19,483 nt of DNA, taken from positions 1 through 19,483 of the forward strand of contig DOUV01000816.1 of the NCBI GenBank assembly GCA_003520455.1, given 5' to 3'. Position numbers and translations under genes: made by a program. Below the pieces are notes generated by a model, which saw nothing but the letters and a program-made list of their open reading frames with translations, was not told the DNA's origin and made no database searches. The number at the start of each line of letters is the position of its first letter. The first letter of the stretch is position 1. Source of the stretch: Chloroflexota bacterium (GTDB lineage Bacteria > Chloroflexota > Anaerolineae > Ardenticatenales > Ardenticatenaceae). Positions 1 through 9,200 of this stretch are shown piece after piece.

Positions 1-87
1 CGGGGGCGCCGCCGGAAAGTCGCCGCTGAGATCGTAGCGGCCGGCGTTGAGCGCCTGGACCTCGTCAATCGTGAGCTCGTCGGCCAT
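1..87 (-). CDS. Partial hypothetical protein, N-terminus only (runs off the window)
   Basis: A leftward open frame starts at an ATG (bases 85-87) and stays open to base 1. Its 29 residues begin MADELTIDEVQALNAGRYDL and are acidic, with codon use (G/C in third positions) that looks genuine. It lies about 270 bases beyond the end of the kinase gene on the same strand, so it could be the next gene of the operon or an independent gene. No clear Shine-Dalgarno sequence precedes the ATG, so the start is uncertain. I do not recognise the family, and too little is present to assign a function. Confidence 0.4.
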   Translation of the reverse strand, partial: MADELTIDEVQALNAGRYDLSGDFPAAPP

Positions 88-357
88 AGATGGAGAGAGA
101 TGTTACTGGGTCGTGCCTCGGCTGCCAAATTGGTTGACGAGGGACCTGAAACGTGGAACGCAAAACGCAATGACGCCAGAGCGGCGATGCTTTCGCACTC
201 CACGGTCTGGGTGCTCGCCGTCGGATTGCATCGCGAGCGGGCTCCGTGCGAACGGCGGGTGATTTACCGAAGCACAAAGCGGCGCGAGAGTGATCAAGGT
301 GCTCAGCGCCAAGTACCACGAGGCTTTCCCAAGTCGGCGACCCACTATTCTGCTTTT
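88..357. other. Intergenic stretch downstream of the kinase gene; no supported gene
   Basis: About 270 bases separate the end of the kinase gene from the partial gene at the left edge. Several short open frames cross it on both strands, but none has a recognisable product or a good ribosome site. I looked for an intrinsic terminator after the kinase stop on the minus strand. There is a short T-rich stretch near 350-360 on the plus strand but no convincing hairpin with a U-run. Nothing else is supported. Confidence 0.5.
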
Positions 358-1929
358 TCAGTGCTCTTCCAGCATGCGAATACGTGCAGCGTAGAGTTCC
401 AACCGATCGACTGCTCGTAACCGCTCAAAGTAACGATGGGCCGTGGATCGATCCCCTAGGATTAAGAAGTAATGCCCTAATTCGTAGAGGCTGAAGAGGT
501 CAGCTGGGTCGAGCACAAGTGCCTGGTTGTAATAGGCAAGCGCGGATCGGATATTGCCAGCAGCCATATGTGCCCAGCCTAGTTTGCTAGATACAACGGC
601 GATTTCTGGGCGCTCTTGACGCACAACCTCCAGCAATTCGATCGCTTTACGGTATTGTCCATCAAGACCGTAGGCAACTGCGAGACGGAAACGCGCATAT
701 GGTTTGTTTGTCGCAAGTGAAAGTAAGCGCTCGTACGCCGGAATAGCTCTGTGATACTGCTTGCTGACGATATAGAGCTGTGCCAACCGCTCTAAGACGT
801 CGGCCACCTGGTCAGCTCTGCCTGGATACTGGCCCTCATACGCTCGTAGTACGCGCTCGTAAGCCTCAATAGCCCGACGCTGGTAGCCCAAACGCAAGCA
901 GATGCCGGCGAGCAGGCGAAGGTAGTTAGGATGCCCCCCGCTGCGGTCGACAGCCGCCTCTGCAGCCACCATTGCGCCTTGAAGGTCGTCTTCCGCGAGA
1001 CGACTTTTCGCCTGCTCAAGGTAGTAAAGAGGTGATGAGGAATCAAGCCGAAAGCTGACTCGCGAAGGCTCTGTCCGTTCGCTCTTGCGTGTTGCCGGGA
1101 GTTGGGAGAGCATCTCGAGGACCTGTTCGACGTCCTGTAACATGGCCTCACAGCTCAAGTACCGATTGCCTGGCTCACGGGCCATTGCTTTGAGAACAAC
1201 CTGCTCGATAGAGGGCGGTACATCGGGATTGATCTCACGAGGTCGTTGAACCTGTCGCCCGGCCAACAGTTCATATGGCGAGTGATACGGGAGACGGCCT
1301 GTAACCATCTCATAGAGAACAACTCCCAAGGAGTAGATATCACTGATCAGACTGCGGCGCTCATCGATTGCAACTTCTGGTGCCCAATATGGTTCGGTTC
1401 CCTGACGTTTAGTCCACACCCATACATCAGAGAGGTGACGCGAGGTCCCAAAATCAACCAGCTTGGCTTGCCCTGTACGATCGACCAGGATGTTCTGTGG
1501 CTTGATGTCACCATGAACGACGGCCTCAGCATGGACCACACTGAGGCCGGACAAGATCTGCTGCGTCCAGAGTAAGACTTGCCTGAACGAGAGCGGGCGC
1601 TGCGGACCAACGCCATCCAAGATCTGAGCGAGACTATAACCGTCCACCAGCTCCATTTCGATGACAAACAAACCACCGATTGTGTGGACGCCGTGGACTT
1701 TTACAATATTTGGATGACTGAAGGCCCTCACAAGATCAGGCTCTCGACGCAAGACTTCCTCGCCAAGCTCCTGATCACGCGGAATTTTGAGCGCAACCAA
1801 TTCATTGTTATCTAAACGTCGCGCTTTCCATACGACACCGAACGACCCACGACCAAGCTCATCTATCAGCTCGTAGCGATCGCCGAGCTTTTCTTGTGGA
1901 CGACCAACGAAGAAGATGAGCGGGCTCAT
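358..1929 (-). CDS. Serine/threonine protein kinase with C-terminal TPR repeats
   Basis: A 523-residue Hanks-type Ser/Thr kinase. Visible motifs, in order: glycine loop LGRGSFGVV (about 25-33), ATP-binding lysine in VALK (K48), catalytic loop HGDIKPQN (139-146; HGD in place of the usual HRD), DFG (159-161) and the APE activation-segment end (183-185). Since D141, K143 and N146 are kept, the kinase should be active. From about residue 300 to the end there are several tetratricopeptide repeats, a protein-protein interaction scaffold. There is no membrane segment, unlike many PknB-type sensors, so it should be cytosolic. It is the last gene of the operon and its ATG overlaps the previous stop by 4 bases (ATGA), implying translational coupling. 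By analogy with PglW of the Pgl/BREX type 2 system, it probably controls the defence proteins by phosphorylation; that role is inference. Confidence 0.93.
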   Translation of the reverse strand: MSPLIFFVGRPQEKLGDRYELIDELGRGSFGVVWKARRLDNNELVALKIPRDQELGEEVLRREPDLVRAFSHPNIVKVHGVHTIGGLFVIEMELVDGYSLAQILDGVGPQRPLSFRQVLLWTQQILSGLSVVHAEAVVHGDIKPQNILVDRTGQAKLVDFGTSRHLSDVWVWTKRQGTEPYWAPEVAIDERRSLISDIYSLGVVLYEMVTGRLPYHSPYELLAGRQVQRPREINPDVPPSIEQVVLKAMAREPGNRYLSCEAMLQDVEQVLEMLSQLPATRKSERTEPSRVSFRLDSSSPLYYLEQAKSRLAEDDLQGAMVAAEAAVDRSGGHPNYLRLLAGICLRLGYQRRAIEAYERVLRAYEGQYPGRADQVADVLERLAQLYIVSKQYHRAIPAYERLLSLATNKPYARFRLAVAYGLDGQYRKAIELLEVVRQERPEIAVVSSKLGWAHMAAGNIRSALAYYNQALVLDPADLFSLYELGHYFLILGDRSTAHRYFERLRAVDRLELYAARIRMLEEH

Positions 1930-2513
1930 GTAGGCCAGCTGTGAACGCTCGACTCAACAAAAAGCAGATCGTGGACAAGCAACTTCTCACCTTGCCAACC
2001 GAACACGCACTTGACTATGGTCAAGGGACAGTGTGGTGGGGGTACGCGCACACCGTTCCGCACGAACCCAACACGATACAAAGCTCGTGATTCCTTGAGA
2101 CTCTGCGGGGCGGTACCTGAGCGCAGCCAATAGATGAGGAAACAATGCTGCAGGGTGTTGCCCGCGCGCAGAGAGGTGATTGCGAGATTCTCAATCTTGT
2201 GACGAAGCTTGCGTTCATCACCGCGTGTCTGAAACCTTTCAAACTCGAACGCGACCAGCGGCACATTCAATTGCTTATCGAACCAGATCACATCGGATCG
2301 CACATCGCCGAGAGCAGCAAAACGACTGCCGGCAAGCACCGGCAGGGGGCATTCTACGACAGCAGCAAAACCGAAGTACTGCCCGACCGTTGCGAGATAG
2401 GAAAGCATGTGGGAGTGAATTGCAACATCGGCATCGGCGACACCAAAGCGCGTAAGCATCGGAAAATGCTCGTCCATGATCTGGCGCTGGGCAAACCAAT
2501 CAGCACTGTTCAT
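1926..2513 (-). CDS. Small putative PD-(D/E)XK-fold nuclease-like protein
   Basis: A protein of 195 residues from the preferred ATG at 2511-2513, which overlaps the HerA stop as ATGA, the arrangement used at several junctions here. An in-frame ATG four codons upstream (2525) would give 199. Numbering from that longer start, E59 (VVECPLPV), D78 (RSDVIWFD) and E94/E96 (AFEFERF) lie on predicted strands. They are followed by a helix with K106 and K110 and a strand CFLIYW. This matches the order of elements in PD-(D/E)XK nucleases, but the usual lysine of the ExK pair is replaced by E96, so it may be a divergent or inactive version. It sits between the HerA ATPase and the kinase, so it is a candidate effector or HerA partner. 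Family membership is my reading of the pattern, not a confirmed hit. Confidence 0.8.
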   Translation of the reverse strand: MNSADWFAQRQIMDEHFPMLTRFGVADADVAIHSHMLSYLATVGQYFGFAAVVECPLPVLAGSRFAALGDVRSDVIWFDKQLNVPLVAFEFERFQTRGDERKLRHKIENLAITSLRAGNTLQHCFLIYWLRSGTAPQSLKESRALYRVGFVRNGVRVPPPHCPLTIVKCVFGWQGEKLLVHDLLFVESSVHSWPT

Positions 2514-4189
2514 CGTCGGCCCCAACGATCAAGAACATTCGGCGATTCACCACCATGCACCAGGACTTTGTAGCCCACTTTTACAATCAGCGGTGCTAAG
2601 ATTGCCCGACCTGTCACGAGCGCTTCGCCAGTAGAAAGTGATGGCAGTTCATCTAAATCTGCTTGCGAGAAATAGTCGGATGTACGGCTAATGAACCGCT
2701 GGTCGTCGGGGTTCTTGATACGCATGGCAATGATGGTATTGCATTGGCTGGTCACATCAGAGTCTAGCTTGCTAGGCCGCTGGCTGACGATGGCAAACCC
2801 GACACCGAATTTGCGACCCTCCGAAGCGATACGCCTGATAATGTTCTTGCTAATGGACAACTGATCAGCAGGAGCATAGTTATGCCCCTCCTCATAGACA
2901 ATGAACACGGGGCGGATTGGGTTGGTCTTATGACTCGCGGCGCGGAGTAGCTCGCTAGAGATGAGCGCCACAATAATCTGTCGGGCACTGTCTGATAGAC
3001 CCTGTAAATCCACAACAACGAGTCGTCCATGACTGTGCGGGGCTCCACCTACCATCTCGCGCACGTCAGTTGGTTGGCCGACAGCCCGAGTGTAGAAACT
3101 ACGAGCTTCATTGATGACCCGCCGCAGGCGAATAGCTGCGACAGCCGCGCTTACACCTCTCAGGGCCGAGGCTTCGGCTGAAGAAAGCTCATCCCAGGTG
3201 CGCAGCGTGTCAAGGTCATCTGTCAGCAACGTCAGAAGCGACTGAATGTCGCGGGGCCCGTCGAAGTGTCTCTTCCAGTAGCGGACGGCCACATCCAACA
3301 CCCGTTGCTGCGGCTCGCTGAGACCCGGAAGGATGCCGGCGAGGTCATCCATCTCGAACTGGTCAAACTGCAAAGCTAGCCAGCGGTTGCAGTCTGCGTA
3401 TTTCTCATTGAACGTCGAGTCTTGGGGGGTGTAGACATGGATACCACCGCCTTTTGCTTGAAGGGCTTGGAAAGCGTTCTTGATCGCTTCGAGGTCCGCG
3501 AGTTCGTCTTGTTCCTGCACCCGCTCGAGATAGGGGTTGAAATTGAGGGTCCCACCGCGCAGCGCTTTGCCGTACTCCCCATGGGTGTCGAACACCACTA
3601 CCGAAGCATTCATTTGGGCAACCAGACGCTCAATGAGGCGCCCCACAGTGTAGGATTTGCCGGAGCCGGTCATCGCCAGTAAGGCCAGGTGTTCGGTGAC
3701 CAAGGTATTTGCATTCAGATAGATCGGGACAACCCGATCACCCTTCTCGTAGCCCACCAGATTGCCCAGCCGAATACTGGTATCCTCACTGAACTCGTAG
3801 AATTGCGTAAGAAAGGCATAATCTACGCCATAGACCCGGGCGCCAGGATCAAGTGGGCGCCGCGGAATGTGAATTTCGCCGGTCGAGGGATCTTTGTAGC
3901 CGATCAATTCGATGCGGCCGTAGACCGTTTCCCCTGATATACGTGTCGTCGGCAACAACTCGACTTCGCTGATACCCTCGCCTAAACTCTCGTTGAACAT
4001 GATATTGCTACGAGAAAGCGAAACGATACGGCCAAGTACGTCGGTGCGTACTTCGCCGCGCCTTTCCACGTGCGGGATTCGCACGAACTCGCCGCGCCGA
4101 GCACTGTAGCTATCTCGTAGGGCGACAGTCAGTTTAGCCGGGTTGCCAGTGTTACCGATTAGCTTACCAAGATAATCATCTTCCAGCAT
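2510..4189 (-). CDS. HerA-type hexameric DNA-translocating ATPase
   Basis: A 559-residue ATPase of the HerA/FtsK group. The N-terminal ~150 residues are beta-rich, fitting the HAS-barrel that lets HerA dock on NurA. The Walker A is AMTGSGKS (172-179), followed by VVVFDTHGEY (197-206), the HerA-typical strand. The Walker B region is VFIVYEEGH (428-436), and a HerA-like EGRKFGVGFAIVSQRPS segment (about 457-473) carries the arginine-finger and sensor region. HerA rings pump DNA into NurA-family nucleases in archaeal end resection, and bacterial HerA homologues are repeatedly found in defence loci. The gene upstream encodes a NurA-like protein, and 51 bases separate the two. The ATG at 4187-4189 follows a purine-rich stretch (GGGGACAGG), a plausible ribosome site. 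The ATPase class is well supported; its role in defence is inferred from context. Confidence 0.95.
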   Translation of the reverse strand: MLEDDYLGKLIGNTGNPAKLTVALRDSYSARRGEFVRIPHVERRGEVRTDVLGRIVSLSRSNIMFNESLGEGISEVELLPTTRISGETVYGRIELIGYKDPSTGEIHIPRRPLDPGARVYGVDYAFLTQFYEFSEDTSIRLGNLVGYEKGDRVVPIYLNANTLVTEHLALLAMTGSGKSYTVGRLIERLVAQMNASVVVFDTHGEYGKALRGGTLNFNPYLERVQEQDELADLEAIKNAFQALQAKGGGIHVYTPQDSTFNEKYADCNRWLALQFDQFEMDDLAGILPGLSEPQQRVLDVAVRYWKRHFDGPRDIQSLLTLLTDDLDTLRTWDELSSAEASALRGVSAAVAAIRLRRVINEARSFYTRAVGQPTDVREMVGGAPHSHGRLVVVDLQGLSDSARQIIVALISSELLRAASHKTNPIRPVFIVYEEGHNYAPADQLSISKNIIRRIASEGRKFGVGFAIVSQRPSKLDSDVTSQCNTIIAMRIKNPDDQRFISRTSDYFSQADLDELPSLSTGEALVTGRAILAPLIVKVGYKVLVHGGESPNVLDRWGRR

Positions 4190-4240
4190 TGACCTGTCCC
4201 CTCACGAACGGTCCTGGGTTGTTCCCACAGTACTATCTGC

Positions 4241-5404
4241 CTATCCCATGTCCAGCTCTGGCATAAAGTTACCTTCGTCAGCCAGTGTGTCGATTCCCTC
4301 GAGCCATGCCTGGTCTATGGTTCCCTCGCGTAGCAGTTCCATGGTGCGGCTGCGATAGGTGCGGAGCACCCCTTGGGGCATGTGCACAAGTCTCTTGGCG
4401 TACCACAGTGGCAGAGGCCATACGCTGGGATGATCATACAGTGTGAGATATGCAACCAGGCCTGCCAGATGATCAAGATGGGCACTGTCCCATGCGCTGG
4501 CCGGACCGATGGTTTCAACCTGCCACACTGGTGTACGGTACCCCACCTGCAGATGAAAGCCTATCAAACCATGCATTCCCAGACTACGCGGCGCTGCGCG
4601 GAGCACATCTTTGCCTAGGGCGGTATAGGGATAAGCCGCCGTTCGCTTCCCGACTCGCAACAGGCTGCTTAGCACACGCATAATGCCGGCCTGGCGTAAA
4701 GTCATCCACTCCTGCTGCACCAGTCCGACTACCTCCTCGTTTAGAGGCTCCAGGCTTCCTGTGTAGCCTTGCGCGTGCACAGCATTGAGTATGGCACCGA
4801 AGTAGCGCCGCCCAAGGGCAACGACGAACGGACCCTCCGGGTCAGAAGGGTAACAGCGCGGAAGCCAGCGGCCCCAGAAGCGGCTCATCACGTCCATAAC
4901 CGCAGCCCATCCCGCGGAGACGTCCTCATCGTCCAAACTGCTCGTCTGAGCCCCTCGGACGATAAGGAGTGGGAGATCGAGTAGAACCAGGTCCGGGAGC
5001 GGCCCCTGATCGAAGAGATCGTTCAACAGCTCATAGGCGAGGCGGTACTCGTGCCAGGTCAGGCGCTGCGCAGTGTCGAGGAAATTCATGTCGCTAATAT
5101 CCACTCGGCTATCCTGATGCGAGCGGACTACTTGCTTCTGCTCAACAAAGATATCCTGGCGCAACGCCGCGGCACCGTACAGCACGCCTCCGAATGCAGG
5201 TAGCGAGTTGCTCTTGGTGCTTATAGCCACGGCATGGGCCCGATCCAGGTGAAGTTCCGGAATCGCGCGGATAAGGCCGCCTTCCCGCAGTCGAGGCGCA
5301 ATCTCGTCAACGTACCGCATCTTGCTGGCAATTTTGCCGACAGTGCCAGGCAGGCGGAGTTGCATAATTGCGGCTATCGTTTTCGAGAGTTGAACGTCTT
5401 CCAT
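4241..5404 (-). CDS. NurA-like nuclease-domain protein, HerA partner
   Basis: A 387-residue protein immediately upstream of the HerA gene. It shows the outline of a NurA domain. An early segment has LDRAHAVAIS followed by GGVLYGAAAL (about 53-80), in the place of the DGS-containing strand. Next come a helix with E119 and E125 (WHEYRLAYELL) and a hydrophobic strand ending in aspartate, DLVLLD (138-143). The C-terminus is YDHPSVWPLPLWYAKRLVH (323-341), resembling the histidine/proline-rich end of NurA proteins. NurA is a 5'-3' exonuclease and endonuclease driven by HerA. Here the classical DGS triplet is not evident, so activity may be altered. Gene order NurA-like then HerA supports the call more than sequence alone. 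It starts 3 bases after the previous stop. The domain assignment is an inference needing structure comparison. Confidence 0.8.
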   Translation of the reverse strand: MEDVQLSKTIAAIMQLRLPGTVGKIASKMRYVDEIAPRLREGGLIRAIPELHLDRAHAVAISTKSNSLPAFGGVLYGAAALRQDIFVEQKQVVRSHQDSRVDISDMNFLDTAQRLTWHEYRLAYELLNDLFDQGPLPDLVLLDLPLLIVRGAQTSSLDDEDVSAGWAAVMDVMSRFWGRWLPRCYPSDPEGPFVVALGRRYFGAILNAVHAQGYTGSLEPLNEEVVGLVQQEWMTLRQAGIMRVLSSLLRVGKRTAAYPYTALGKDVLRAAPRSLGMHGLIGFHLQVGYRTPVWQVETIGPASAWDSAHLDHLAGLVAYLTLYDHPSVWPLPLWYAKRLVHMPQGVLRTYRSRTMELLREGTIDQAWLEGIDTLADEGNFMPELDMG

Positions 5405-5407
5405 CGG

Positions 5408-6289
5408 CTATACTCGATTTAATTCACGCACATACGGGTGCAGGCCTAAACGAGCGATCCATCTCTCAAGCTCGGCTTGGTTAACCTGGTACGCTCCGTC
5501 GGACTCTGCCACACAATCAGCCTCGGCTAGATGCTGCAACGTGACTTGGATACGCTCGGGAGATAGCTCGATGTACAGTTGCTCGATGAGAAGTTGCTGC
5601 AAACCGAGAAGGGAGGTGGTCCGGGCGAGGGTCAGTGCGAGCACCACAGCCCGCAGCTCGTCCGATGAAGGCGAAAGAATTTCTTGATTGGCCGCCCCAA
5701 CACCTTCCTTCGTCGGCTGCGGAGCGTCTAGAAGGCTCAAAAGAGCCCGCAGCAACCTCTCCCTGGCAAGCGGATCGCTGCGGCTGCTGAGGGTGAGCAA
5801 TTGTATGGTGGTCACATAAATTGGTGTCGTGGTGTTGCTGGGACGGTACCGAAAGAGGACCGGTTGGCCTGTGTCATTGAAGGCCATGATACCGGCGGTT
5901 AGCGGTGTGGCAAGCACTTGATCACAGCGTACCTGCACCATGTCTTGGGCAAGGGCTTGACGAAGGTACGCATCAATCAAGTGAATTTGATCACCGCGTC
6001 CCGGCTGGACAACCAAGTGTGCGGGGGTATCCAATACCGGGGTAAGGTTAGCCCGTGCTGGCCAGGGGGGGAGCAGCAGTAACGGATACCCTTTCTTGTG
6101 CGCCCTCTGACAGATTCCCGCCATATCTGCCATCAGGGATTCGATAACCGTCCCCAAGATTACGAGGGGATGATCCAGGCCGGATCGCCGACTGGCTTCG
6201 TCAATCGGGACAGGTACCAGATCGGTATACGCCGCGAGGAGACGCAGCGTCGGATCAGTCGCTTGTTCGGTCAGAACATGAACACTCAT
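5408..6289 (-). CDS. Uncharacterised protein: Rossmann/GATase-like N-terminus plus winged-helix-like C-terminus
   Basis: A 293-residue protein not assignable to a named family. Residues about 1-185 alternate strands and helices in a way that recalls class I glutamine-amidotransferase or ThuA-like folds. Examples are PLVILGTVIESLM (41-53), a strand YPLLLLPPW (68-76), and a segment QPVLFRYRP followed by PIYVTTIQLL (142-164) with the look of a late beta hairpin. No catalytic cysteine nucleophile motif is visible. A polar linker (about 187-210) leads to a C-terminal ~80-residue helical part ending in a hairpin-like DCVAESDGAYQV, consistent with a winged helix. Its ATG overlaps the stop of the giant ATPase gene by 4 bases, and the next gene starts 3 bases after its stop. 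This suggests it is made in step with, and may bind, the ATPase or the NurA-like protein. Confidence 0.85.
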   Translation of the reverse strand: MSVHVLTEQATDPTLRLLAAYTDLVPVPIDEASRRSGLDHPLVILGTVIESLMADMAGICQRAHKKGYPLLLLPPWPARANLTPVLDTPAHLVVQPGRGDQIHLIDAYLRQALAQDMVQVRCDQVLATPLTAGIMAFNDTGQPVLFRYRPSNTTTPIYVTTIQLLTLSSRSDPLARERLLRALLSLLDAPQPTKEGVGAANQEILSPSSDELRAVVLALTLARTTSLLGLQQLLIEQLYIELSPERIQVTLQHLAEADCVAESDGAYQVNQAELERWIARLGLHPYVRELNRV

Positions 6290-9200
6290 CGGCGTAGCTT
6301 TACGGTCCGAACGACGATACCCATTTCCTCCAGTTCGTCAAGGGCGGCCCGGTGATCAGGCTTGGGAATGTATTGGTCGTTTACAAGATCCTGGTACATC
6401 TCCAGCCATAGCATCCACGTTGTCACCCTGTTGGTCTGATCAAAGAGCGCGAGCCCGCGGTCGTTGACTTTGGCGTTGAAGCTTTCAAAACGATGTTTGC
6501 TCTGGCTGTAGCTTTCTGCCAGGTCTGGAAGCTTCACTTCGGATTGGCGCAACGCACGGAGAACTTCGTTCAGCGCTCGCAATCGATCGAGGTTGATCAT
6601 GCTCTTCAGACTGCGCTCGATGTCTCCAAGCGCAGCGGCAATACGTTGCTGTAGTCCCTCGATCTTTCTGCTGTAGCCGTCAACCTCAGTGTCCAATTCG
6701 TCCAAAAGCGCCATCCCCGGCACGTTGGCCGCTTGACTGGCGATGGTTTGCCTGAGACCGCCGGTGAGAACAGCCTCGGCTTCGGAGTAGTCAGCGCGAA
6801 TGCGTTCCGCATCTCCCCAGACACCTGGCGGTGCATCTGCCATGAAAGCGCTCAGACGTTTCCAGGCAGGTTGAGCCTGCTCGAAGTGGCGTACTGCGGT
6901 TTCCCAACGGGCGTGAGCGGCCTTAAACCTCGCCCATAAACTCGCCGGCTGATGCCGGTCAACCAGGCGACCGAGAGCGTCCAGCCGGTACCAGGCTTCT
7001 TCATATCTGCCCGTGATTAAGTAGCGCCGAACCTCGTACGGGTACCCGGGAATTTCAAGGCGCCCAGAGACAGAGACGGTGTCCCCTGCCGTGACCAGGG
7101 CAAGTTCTTGTTCAATCGCCTTCAATGGCATAGTCAGCGCCGCGATTGGGAACGGATAGCTGCTGACTACTTGCATTGTCTCGGCTTCCTTCAACTGACG
7201 ACGAATCTCGTCAATGATTTCGGAGCGACGCTCGGCAAAGGCGCCACGGAGCCAGCGGAGAAAGTTCACTTTCTCCCAGAGGGAGAGCGTTTTGTAACGG
7301 GCACTGTAACCACGGATCTGGTCTGGCGTACACTGGAAGCTCAGGCTCTCGCGCCGGTATATTTCAGGCGGACAGATTTTCTGCAACGTCAATTCTATCT
7401 CTTGGATTTGACGCACGAGGGTGCTGAGCGTGTCCGGATCAACCTGGGGGCTACGAGCCAGCGGCGTGAGATCAGTTTCGTTGATGAGTTTTTCGGCTTT
7501 TTCCAAATCATCGCTGGCAAAGCGTAGCTCCCCGACCTCCAATGCTTCCGCCTCAGGGGCGAAGAATTCCTTAATCTCCTTGATGGCGTCACGGCAAGGA
7601 CCGTTCAACCAGGCTGACGTGGCCTCGCGGTATTGGGGCAAGAGGTCGCTATTGATTGTACGGTACATCTCGGTCTGAACGGTAACGAGACCAAGGGCGC
7701 GCAGCAGCTCCAGGGTCTGCTCCAGTTGTTTGGTAACCTGCATCTCGCTATCGGCAAAGAAGAAGCGCCCTGCCAGATTTTCCAGGCTGGCCTGGGGCCG
7801 CAATTCGTAGAGTAGAGCGCCGAACGCGGGGTGTGGTATCGGGCGGTACGGCTCCTCACTCAGGATAGCCAGGGTTGCCAGTTTGCTTGGCGGTACCTCA
7901 ACATTCTTGCGACAAGCATTTACAACCTGGGCAAAGCTCTGAGAATCAAATCCCTGGTTCATCTCAGGACTAATGCCGTCTATCGTCCAGCCGTTCGTCA
8001 GCATCAAACGGTAGGCACGGTAGAAGTCGTCCAGAGCCAGGCCGCGCATGCTGTACCAGATCGGCCGTAGAAGGTAGCCAGAGGCCTCCAAACGAGCGTG
8101 CCAATCATCAGTCTGGCGCTTCCATTCATCTCGGATCGCCATCATGCGACTGTAAGACCAGTCGCTCAGAAGTTCACTCTGAAAGACAACGTCTCGTCCC
8201 GAATACCTGATCAGAAAATCTTCTTCGAATATGTTCAGGCGCCGCGCAATAACTGAGCGCTTCAGGAGAGGCAAGAGTGAAGTAGCCTGTTCGAATGCTG
8301 CTGCGTCGGCATGGGGTGACAGGAGCACCACAACAGGATGGACCGGTTGCTGACTCAGTAATACTGTCAGGTCATCGACCAGCCGCCTCACGTCACGGCA
8401 GTAGGTAATGGTCAGCCGTCCATCCCGCGTTACGCGCAGACTATCCAGACGCGGTGATTGAAACGACGATCTAAAGCTCACGCTGGCAGCCGCCTGGATC
8501 TCGCGTGCGGGGCGGAGATCCATAGGCCCTTCGTCTAGAAGTTTGGCAAAGCCCTCGCAGATAGCTTGTTGGCGCCGGGTATCACTGGCGCCGACTTCGC
8601 GCACGTATCGCTCGATTCGTGGTTCGTCCTCCGGATTGCGGAAGAACGTGGTCCGCTGGGTCTCCCGGGTGAGTAGTTTGTCAACACGTTGAAGCAAGGG
8701 GAACGATACGGCAAGATAACGGGGGCCGCTCACCCTGTAATTCTCGCTCGTAAACACCTGGTGCAGCGCATCAGCCGCTTGCTCGATGTTTTGTTCTGGG
8801 TAAAGGGCTTTCAGTTGCGCCGAGAACTGGCTTCGCTCGGCACAGATCAGGATGTCATCATTCTCTGTCGCGACGGAAAATGCCTGCAACGCCGCCAGGA
8901 GCGCGGTTATACTGAGACGCGCGTTGTAAAATTCATAGACATCGCCGGTTTCGTGTGAAGCCAGGCGGAAACCGACTTCAGGGCGAGTCAACTCAGCAGC
9001 AAGACTGCCCGCATCAATATGAACCTGGATCAGTTCCGCAAAGGGAGGGCTTTCCAGGCCGGGCAATCGTGCTCGTTGCAGCTCTTCGGCTTGAGCCTCG
9101 GTAATATCAACGCCAATGGTAACAGGGAGTTGGCCGAAGACCAACCTGTTTACCAAATCATGGTGAACAGATGCTACACCCTGGAGCAAGTCCAGCCCGC

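Noticed and set aside
103..345. Minus-strand open frame with a hydrophobic start, possible exported peptide
   Set aside because: It starts at a GTG without a ribosome site and has an unstructured Arg/Pro-rich remainder; an overlapping frame on the same strand is equally open, so there is no case for a gene.
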